A DNA stretch of 64,000 bases, taken from Arthrobacter sp. MYb229 (GTDB lineage: Bacteria > Actinomycetota > Actinomycetes > Actinomycetales > Micrococcaceae). The notes beneath the pieces are model-generated. The model was given only the letters and a program-made list of their open reading frames with translations, ran no database searches and had not been told where the DNA came from. This document shows, in pieces, positions 58,300 to 64,000 of this stretch (the first letter of the stretch is position 1; every line of letters starts with the position of its first letter). The stretch lies in contig NZ_PCPS01000002.1 in the NCBI RefSeq assembly GCF_002975405.1, positions 186,001-250,000 on the forward strand, written 5' to 3'. Made by a program: the position numbers and the translations under genes.

Positions 58300-58364
58300 A
58301 TTGGATACAATTTACTTGACCTGAGTCACATGCCTGTGTTTATCTGGAACCTATTGGATCCAAT
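58300..58364 (+). promoter_or_regulatory. Catabolic promoter flanked by two GntR operators
   Basis: TTGACC (58316-58321) and TTTATC (58339-58344) are 17 nt apart, giving a start near 58351. ATTGGATACAAT (58300-58311) lies just before the -35 and the perfect palindrome ATTGGATCCAAT (58353-58364) just after the start point; they differ by one base. Binding at both would enclose the promoter. Confidence 0.82.
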
Positions 58365-58447
58365 CTTGAATCTTGGATCTCCGGGTTACCGAACGCTCCG
58401 GCGTCGGAGAGCCCCAAAAATACGTACTTATGAAAGGCAAGACGACG

Positions 58448-59644
58448 ATGTCAAACCCATGGTGGCCTTCGGCTTCTGCTGATTCGGTGTTCCTCTCCCC
58501 GGCAGCCGTGATCGGCGGAGCCGGAGCGGTGCGCAATCTCTCGGAGATTCTTTCCACCCAGCTCGCAATCAAGACTGGATCCATTTTGCTGGCCGTGGAT
58601 GACGCCGTGGCAGCCGCCGGGCTCATCACTCCCGTCGAGGACGCACTGCGCGAGGCGGGCTACGAAGTCCACACCCGCGGAGGATTCGGTGCCGAACCTT
58701 CGGCAGAGATCGTTGATGCAGTGGCCGCCGAAGCTCGGGCGGCTGGTATTTCCGCGGTCGTTGGCATCGGTGGCGGTTCGGTTTTGGATTCGTCCAAGAT
58801 CGTCGCCCTGCTGTTGCGCAACGAAGGCGGTTCGGGGGACTGGACCGGAGTGGTGGCCCCCGAAAATGGGGTGGCACCACTGGTACTTGTTCCCACCACC
58901 TGCGGCACCGGCTCGGAAGCCACTCGCATCGCTATGGTCACGGTGGAGGGTAGCAAGCGTGCTTCCAGTTGCGCCCTGTATGTCCCGCGCGTCGCGGTGA
59001 TAGACCCCGAATTGGTGTCTTCGCTGCCTAAATCCGTGATCGCGGCTACCGGGATGGACGCTCTGGCCCACGCCATCGAAGCGCTCATGTCGACCAGCGC
59101 CTCCGTGCTCTCCTCCCACCACTCCCTGCGCGCCATCGAGCTGCTGGTCGGCAACCTGGAAAAGGCATACAACGGGGACAAGGATGCGTTGGCCAATGTC
59201 CTGTGGGCCTCGCATATCGCGGGCCAGTCACTGAACGCGGGCGTAGTGCTCGGCCACTCGCTGGCCTACTGCCTCGCGCACGAGCAGCCCATGCCTCACG
59301 GGGTGTCCTGTGCGATCGCCCTGCCTTACTGCATTGCCTACAACCAGAACCTGGAACCTGGATTGGCCAAGCTCATCGCCTCGGCGCTGACCGGCGGGCA
59401 AAGCGAGGACCTGCGAGTCGCCGCTACGGAGGTTTCGGAGCTCTCTGGTCGCATGGGACTTCCGCGGACGCTTGCCGAAGCGCGCATCAACCCCGACTCC
59501 GTCCCGGAAATGGCGAGATTGTGCGCGACCGACTATCCACGTCCCACTAACCCGGAGCCCTTCGACGAGCAGCTCCTTGCGGATCTTTTCCGCTCCATGG
59601 AGTCCGGCGATTTGGATCTCGCCTTCGCCGCCACCGCCCGCTGA
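58448..59644 (+). CDS. Iron-containing alcohol dehydrogenase
   Basis: A group III (Fe-ADH) enzyme, 398 residues. The NAD domain includes GIGGGSVLDSSK (about 108-119) and VPTTCGTGSEATRIAMV (about 150-166); metal-binding histidines lie in GMDALAHAIEAL, GHSLAYCLAHEQPMPHGVS. The start ATG 58448 has GAAAGG 9 nt upstream; the in-frame ATG at 58373 lies next to the operator and would add residues unlike the family. First gene of the operon, 28 nt before the aldehyde dehydrogenase, so the two probably act in series on an alcohol or hydroxy acid. Maleylacetate reductase is a related alternative but shorter. Confidence 0.92.
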   Translation: MSNPWWPSASADSVFLSPAAVIGGAGAVRNLSEILSTQLAIKTGSILLAVDDAVAAAGLITPVEDALREAGYEVHTRGGFGAEPSAEIVDAVAAEARAAGISAVVGIGGGSVLDSSKIVALLLRNEGGSGDWTGVVAPENGVAPLVLVPTTCGTGSEATRIAMVTVEGSKRASSCALYVPRVAVIDPELVSSLPKSVIAATGMDALAHAIEALMSTSASVLSSHHSLRAIELLVGNLEKAYNGDKDALANVLWASHIAGQSLNAGVVLGHSLAYCLAHEQPMPHGVSCAIALPYCIAYNQNLEPGLAKLIASALTGGQSEDLRVAATEVSELSGRMGLPRTLAEARINPDSVPEMARLCATDYPRPTNPEPFDEQLLADLFRSMESGDLDLAFAATAR

Positions 59645-59672
59645 CACATCCTCAGAAGGAAAGACTTTAACC

Positions 59673-61124
59673 ATGACTTACGGACTACTGAAGAACCTCG
59701 TCAACGGGGAATTCGTGGCCTCCGATTCCGGAGCCCAGATTGATGTCTACAACCCCGCAACCGCCGGGGAAAAAGTCGGCTCGGTGCCGGCCATGAGCAG
59801 CGATGAGGTCGCCCGGGTCTTCGCCGCCGCCGAAGCCGGGGCGAAGACCTGGAAGAAGACCAACCAGCTTCAGCGCGGACGTGTCCTGCTCAACGCCGCG
59901 GCGTTGATCCGTGAACGCAGCGATGAGCTGGCCTCGCTGATCGTCACCGAAATGGGTAAGACAAAGGCCGAGGCTACCGGAGAGGTCGGCAAGACCGCCG
60001 AATTCTTCGAATACTACGGTGGCATGGGCCGCGACAGCTACGGCGACTTCCTCGCCGACGCCCGCCCCGGAACCTTTGCCGCGCGCATCGTCGAGCCGCT
60101 CGGCGTAGTCCTGCTCATCACCCCGTGGAATGACCCCTTCCTGACCCCGGCCCGCAAACTGGGTCCGGCGCTGATCTCCGGCAACGCGGTGGTCATCAAG
60201 CCCGCCACGGTAACCCCGCTGATCACCCTGCGCCTGGCCGAAATCCTGCACGAGGCTGGTCTGCCCGCCGGCGTGCTGGGCACGGTTACCGGCCGCGGTT
60301 CCGAGCTGGGCGACGCACTCTTCGACTACGCCGGACTTCGCGCGGTGTCCTTCACCGGTTCCACCGCGGTGGGCAAGGGCATCCAGGCGAAACTGGCCGG
60401 CGGCGGCATCCGCGTGCAGACAGAAATGGGCGGAAAGAACGCGGCGGTCGTCCTAGACGACGCCGACCTTGACCTGGCCATTCCGACCATTGTCGCGGGG
60501 GCCTTCGCGCAGGCTGGACAGCGTTGCACGGCCACCAGCCGACTGATCGTCCAGAAGGGGATTGCCCTCGATGTGCGCACCCGCATTGCCGATGCCGTGG
60601 CGAAGCTGCGCGTCGCGGCCGGCTCTGGTGAGCAGGTTGACCTCGGACCGGTAGTGGACGAGGGCGCGCAGAGCACGATCCGCGGCCACGTCGAGAGAGC
60701 CATCACGCAGGGTGCCGAGGTGATTGCCCGCCGCGAGCTCGAAGGCGAGGCCGCCACCGCGGGCGCCTTCGTGGAGCCTACCTTCCTGGGCATCACCACC
60801 GAGCATGACATCTGGAAGGAAGAGGTCTTCGGGCCGGTGCTGGGCATGGTCGAGGTGGATTCGCTCGACGAGGCAATCGCCGCGGTCAACGACTCCGCGT
60901 ACGGGCTGTCCAGCGCAATCTTCACCCGCGATCTGGCCAACGCCTTCCGCTTCCTTGAAGAGGCTGACACCGGCCAGATCTCGATCAATCAGCCCACCAC
61001 CGGCTGGGACATCCACCACTCCTTCGGCGGATTCAAGGATTCCGGCTCCGGGTACAAGGAGCAGGGTCGGGACGCGCTGGCGTTCTACACCCGCATCAAG
61101 GCCGCGGCAATCCGCACGCACTAG
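59673..61124 (+). CDS. NAD(P)-dependent aldehyde dehydrogenase (ketoglutarate-semialdehyde type)
   Basis: A 483-residue ALDH with catalytic C285 in GQRCTATSR, general base E251 in TEMGGKNAAVV and oxyanion Asn in ITPWNDPF. The C-terminal ISINQPTTGWDIHHSFGGF and GSGYKEQGRDALAFYTR resemble 2,5-dioxovalerate (alpha-ketoglutarate semialdehyde) dehydrogenases, so a semialdehyde substrate is likely. The start at ATG 59673 follows AGAAGGAAAG; longer in-frame readings from 59472 overlap the Fe-ADH gene. Oxidises the product of the preceding dehydrogenase in the simplest model. Confidence 0.92.
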   Translation: MTYGLLKNLVNGEFVASDSGAQIDVYNPATAGEKVGSVPAMSSDEVARVFAAAEAGAKTWKKTNQLQRGRVLLNAAALIRERSDELASLIVTEMGKTKAEATGEVGKTAEFFEYYGGMGRDSYGDFLADARPGTFAARIVEPLGVVLLITPWNDPFLTPARKLGPALISGNAVVIKPATVTPLITLRLAEILHEAGLPAGVLGTVTGRGSELGDALFDYAGLRAVSFTGSTAVGKGIQAKLAGGGIRVQTEMGGKNAAVVLDDADLDLAIPTIVAGAFAQAGQRCTATSRLIVQKGIALDVRTRIADAVAKLRVAAGSGEQVDLGPVVDEGAQSTIRGHVERAITQGAEVIARRELEGEAATAGAFVEPTFLGITTEHDIWKEEVFGPVLGMVEVDSLDEAIAAVNDSAYGLSSAIFTRDLANAFRFLEEADTGQISINQPTTGWDIHHSFGGFKDSGSGYKEQGRDALAFYTRIKAAAIRTH

Positions 61125-61151
61125 GGCAGAAACTTCGAGAGGAAACGCACC

Positions 61152-61910
61152 ATGAACAACGAACTCTTTTCCTTGACCGGCCGACGCGCCGTCGTCACCG
61201 GCGGCGGTCGCGGGTTGGGCAAGGCCATTGCGGCCGGTCTGGCCTCCGCGGGCGCCACCGTGGTGGTGGTCTCCCGGACCGCCGCGGACGTCGAATCAGC
61301 TGCTGCGGAACTGGGCGCCAATGTTCATCCGCTCTCCCTCGATGTAGCCAGCGGCGCGGCCGGGCAGATGGTTGACGCCATGGAAAAAGCAGCTGGCGGG
61401 GCCATAGATATCGTGGTCCACGCGGCCGGGGTCCAGCACCGCCAGCCGGCCGAGGAATTCGACGCCGAGGCTTGGGATCACGTGTTGCGAGTCAACCTCA
61501 CCGCTCCCTTCGCGCTCAGCCAGGAAATCGGCCGACGCCAACTCGCGGGGGAGCGGGGCGGCAGCCACATCTTCGTCGGATCGCTCACCAGCCTGATCTC
61601 GGTTCCGGATGTGGCCGCCTATACGGCTAGCAAGTCCGGAGTCTATGGGCTGGTACGCAACCTCAGCACCGAATGGTCCTCGCGCGGCATCCGGGTCAAT
61701 GGGATCGGGCCCGGGTACTTCCGCACCGCGCTGACCGAGAAGGTCTTCGCCGACGAGGCGCGCTACCAGAAGATGCTGGACCGAATTCCCATGGGCCGCT
61801 TCGGCAATCCGGAGGAATTGGCCGGCACCGCGGTATTCCTCGCTTCGGATGCTGCCAGCTACCTCACCGGCCAGCTGCTGATGGTCGACGGCGGCTGGAC
61901 CGCCTCCTAG
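61152..61910 (+). CDS. Short-chain dehydrogenase (gluconate 5-dehydrogenase/KduD-like)
   Basis: A classical SDR of 252 residues: TGGGRGLGKAIA (about 16-27), HAAGVQH, catalytic Y147 and K151 in AAYTASKSGVYG, and the C-terminal GRFGNPEELAGTAVFLASD with a family-typical end. It resembles sugar-acid SDRs such as IdnO and KduD, pointing to a polyhydroxy acid or keto sugar. It lies 27 nt after the ALDH gene and 50 nt before the binding-protein gene. Confidence 0.92.
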   Translation: MNNELFSLTGRRAVVTGGGRGLGKAIAAGLASAGATVVVVSRTAADVESAAAELGANVHPLSLDVASGAAGQMVDAMEKAAGGAIDIVVHAAGVQHRQPAEEFDAEAWDHVLRVNLTAPFALSQEIGRRQLAGERGGSHIFVGSLTSLISVPDVAAYTASKSGVYGLVRNLSTEWSSRGIRVNGIGPGYFRTALTEKVFADEARYQKMLDRIPMGRFGNPEELAGTAVFLASDAASYLTGQLLMVDGGWTAS

Positions 61911-61960
61911 GCGCCAGCCATTCGACCACCCATCACTCACACCGAACATCGGAGACAAAG

Positions 61961-63229
61961 ATGTCACCCACCGAGCGTGGATTTAACCGGAGGTCATTTC
62001 TCCGGTACTCCGGAGCGGGTCTGCTTGCCTTGGCTGCGGCTCCCGCACTGGCCAGTTGCGCCTCCCGCGGCACGGACGCAACCACCCTGCGACTGGGGGC
62101 CATGTACCCTGTATCGGGCACTAACGCTCTGCTCGGCGAGGAATCATGGCGCGGAGTGCAGATCGCCACCGACCTGCGCAACGCAGGTGGAGGTGTCGCT
62201 GGCAAGCAGATCGAAATGGTGTTCGCCGACGTTCCGGATGTGAACACCGCGGCCTCGGAGGCCCGGCGCCTGGTGTTCAACAAGAACATCAAGCTCGGCT
62301 TCGGCACCTACAGCTCGTCGCTGGCTCTGGCGGCGACCGAAGTCTTTGCCCGCACCGGAAACGCCTACGTGGAGCTCGGCGCGGTCTCCGAGGCAGTGAC
62401 CACCCGAGGCTATGACAAGGTCTTCCGACTGAACCCCACGGCCGCGGACATGACCGGACTGCATATGGACTTCATCCAGAACTACCTGGCCGGAGCGCTG
62501 GGCAAGCCAGTGAAGGATTTACGCGTGATGATGCTCCACGAGGACTCCTCCTACGGGCAGTCCATCGTTTCGCTGGCCAAGGCAGCGGCTGACAAAATCG
62601 GCCTGCAGCATTTCGAAGCGGAACCCTACAGCGCCAAGTCCACCGATCTGTCATCCACCGTGCTGCGCATGAAGTCGCAGGAGCCCGACATCGTCCTGGC
62701 CGTGTCCTATGCCGCGGACGCGGTCCTGCTCGGCCGCCAAATCCGCGACAACAATGTCAAGCTCGGCGCCTTCGTGGGCACCGGTGGCGGCCACAGCCTG
62801 GCCAGCTTCCAGAAAGCGCTCGGCGATGCGGCGGACGGGGTGTTCGACGTCGACTTCACACAGATCCACGTCAACCGCGACTTCACGCCGGGCATCGAGG
62901 ACTTCATCTCCGAATACCACAAACGCTGGAACGCGGAACCGGCCTCCGGACATTCGCTGAGCAATTTCACCGGCGCCCAGATGCTCTTCGACATCCTGGA
63001 GACCACCGGGGGAAACGACGATCCGGAGGTGTTCGCCGCCGCGGCGCGAAAGTACCACCGAGAGGCCGGGACTTCGGCCGCCGGGTGGGGCTACGAGCTC
63101 GACGCGCAGAACCAGAACCAACAGGGAAGCATGTACGTCATGCAATGGTCCGGCTCCAAGCTGGAGACCGTCTACCCGCCCGAGGCCGCCGTCCGCGCGC
63201 CGAAACTCATCACACCATTCGGTTTGTGA
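61961..63229 (+). CDS. Liv-type ABC transporter binding lipoprotein with Tat signal
   Basis: A 422-residue binding protein of the LivJ/amide class (Peripla_BP_6). The N-terminus FNRRSFLRYSGAGLLALAA carries a twin-arginine motif and lipobox LASC (about Cys 32). The mature domain starts LRLGAMYPVSGTNALLGEE, typical for the class. The start ATG 61961 is preceded by GGAGA; the in-frame reading from 61673 overlaps the SDR gene. Liv-type importers also take urea, amides, aromatic acids and other non-amino-acid ligands; the dehydrogenase neighbours argue against ordinary leucine/valine import. Confidence 0.92.
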   Translation: MSPTERGFNRRSFLRYSGAGLLALAAAPALASCASRGTDATTLRLGAMYPVSGTNALLGEESWRGVQIATDLRNAGGGVAGKQIEMVFADVPDVNTAASEARRLVFNKNIKLGFGTYSSSLALAATEVFARTGNAYVELGAVSEAVTTRGYDKVFRLNPTAADMTGLHMDFIQNYLAGALGKPVKDLRVMMLHEDSSYGQSIVSLAKAAADKIGLQHFEAEPYSAKSTDLSSTVLRMKSQEPDIVLAVSYAADAVLLGRQIRDNNVKLGAFVGTGGGHSLASFQKALGDAADGVFDVDFTQIHVNRDFTPGIEDFISEYHKRWNAEPASGHSLSNFTGAQMLFDILETTGGNDDPEVFAAAARKYHREAGTSAAGWGYELDAQNQNQQGSMYVMQWSGSKLETVYPPEAAVRAPKLITPFGL

Positions 63230-63245
63230 CCGATAGGAGCCTCTG

Positions 63246-64000
63246 ATGGATTATCTCTTGCAAACAATGGTCGCCGGGCTAATGCTCGGAGGCGTGTACG
63301 CCCTCGTGGCGGTCGGACTGAACCTCATTTTCGGCGTCGTGAAGATCATCAACTTCGCGCATGGCGAGCTCGTCATGGCGGGCATGTACCTGACCTGGTG
63401 GCTGTGGAGTGCTTGGAATATGAACCCCTACGTGTCGCTGGTCATCGTCACCCCGGTGATGTTCTTGGCCGGCATCGCGATCCAGAAGTTCATCCTGAGC
63501 CCGATGCAGAATTCCTCCCCGACCATGAAGATCTTCGTGACCTTGGGGTTGTCGGTGTTCTTGCAGAATCTGGCCCTCTGGATGTTCGGCGGCCAGTTCC
63601 GCGCGGTGAACTTCCCCTGGGCCGAGCAAAACCTGAGCCTGCTGGGCATCAACGTGACCTACGGCCGGCTCACCGCGTTCATCGTGGCGCTGGCTCTGGT
63701 GCTGGCGCTTTTCTACCTGATGAAGCGCACGCTCGTGGGCAAGGTGCTCAACGCGCTGGTCGAGGACCGCGAGACCGCGGGCCTGATCGGCATCCCGGTG
63801 AAGAAGTACTACCTGGCGGCCATGGGCATCGGAATTTCCCTGGCCGGCATCGCCGGCACCCTGATCATCCCCTTCCAGGCCGCCTACCCGCTGGTCGGCG
63901 CGCACTTCACCCTGCTCGCCTTCGTGGTCGTGGTGCTCGGCGGACTGGGCAACATGGCCGGCTCGCTGCTCGGCGGGTTGATCCTTGGAATCGTTGAAAC
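63246..64000 (+). CDS. livH: Branched-chain-type ABC transporter permease LivH (3' end outside window)
   Basis: The open frame from ATG 63246 runs to the window end without a stop, giving the first ~251 residues. AGGAG at 63234 supports the start, 16 nt after the binding-protein stop. The LivH hallmarks are present: GGVYALVAVGLNLIFGVVKI near the N-terminus, NFAHGELVMAGMYL, and LGGLGNMAGSLLGGLILGIVE near the edge. livM, livG and livF are expected beyond the right edge. Confidence 0.93.
   Translation, partial: MDYLLQTMVAGLMLGGVYALVAVGLNLIFGVVKIINFAHGELVMAGMYLTWWLWSAWNMNPYVSLVIVTPVMFLAGIAIQKFILSPMQNSSPTMKIFVTLGLSVFLQNLALWMFGGQFRAVNFPWAEQNLSLLGINVTYGRLTAFIVALALVLALFYLMKRTLVGKVLNALVEDRETAGLIGIPVKKYYLAAMGIGISLAGIAGTLIIPFQAAYPLVGAHFTLLAFVVVVLGGLGNMAGSLLGGLILGIVE

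Overview
The window is chromosomal DNA of a high-GC Gram-positive, most likely a soil Micrococcaceae member (Arthrobacter / Glutamicibacter type). I infer this from protein style, GC-rich codon use, the frequency of LacI, GntR and TetR regulators, an MsmX-dependent type of sugar importer, and Tat/lipobox lipoproteins. No tRNA, rRNA, CRISPR array, intact insertion sequence or origin was seen. Almost all of it is a sugar and polyol catabolic island, with small-molecule catabolic modules at the right end.

Region 1 (1-16.4 kb) is inositol catabolism. A leftmost operon holds a Cgl0159-type barrel protein (cut by the window edge), iolD, mmsA (iolA), iolE, iolG and iolH, and ends in a perfect 23-bp terminator. 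It is followed by a sugar-porter MFS gene (iolT-like), a LacI repressor divergent from a second Gfo/Idh/MocA dehydrogenase plus an isomerase-type TIM barrel, iolB with a GntR/UTRA regulator, and a third dehydrogenase with another LacI gene. Repeated TTGTCCTGACAA-like sites lie before iolT and in the GntR divergent promoter, so the GntR protein is the likely local inositol regulator.

Region 2 (16.5-31.9 kb) carries a FrcBCA/IbpA-type ABC importer with a single-domain ATPase. A LacI regulator follows, then araB-like kinase, araD and araA, a TIGR01777 oxidoreductase on the opposite strand, a ChvE-GguA-GguB monosaccharide importer and galM. The same 14-bp palindrome TGTTAGCGCTAACA sits in the promoters of both the ara and the chvE operons, which makes them one regulon.

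Region 3 (32-43.4 kb) is galactoside and galactose use. A divergent TetR gene faces a four-gene operon (Tat lipoprotein binding protein, two permeases, GH2 beta-galactosidase) in which every junction overlaps by 4 nt. Next comes a DeoR-galT-galK-galE operon, also with 4-nt overlaps, whose promoter holds four repeats in exact 10-bp register.

Region 4 (43.4-51.8 kb) is a mixed set: YtcJ-type amidohydrolase/TetR, a PuuP-like permease, a nitrilase-family hydrolase, aldo/keto reductase/TetR and TetR/SDR pairs. The divergent regulator promoters carry clear palindromes.

Region 5 (52.3-64 kb) holds two catabolic modules of unknown substrate. One is LacI - ACS-family MFS - SDR - beta-keto acid cleavage enzyme (BKACE). 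The other is GntR(FCD) followed by Fe-alcohol dehydrogenase, aldehyde dehydrogenase, SDR and a Liv-type ABC importer running off the right edge. An ATTGGATCCAAT motif recurs around the GntR gene and flanks the predicted catabolic promoter. This region is the best candidate here for an undescribed pathway.
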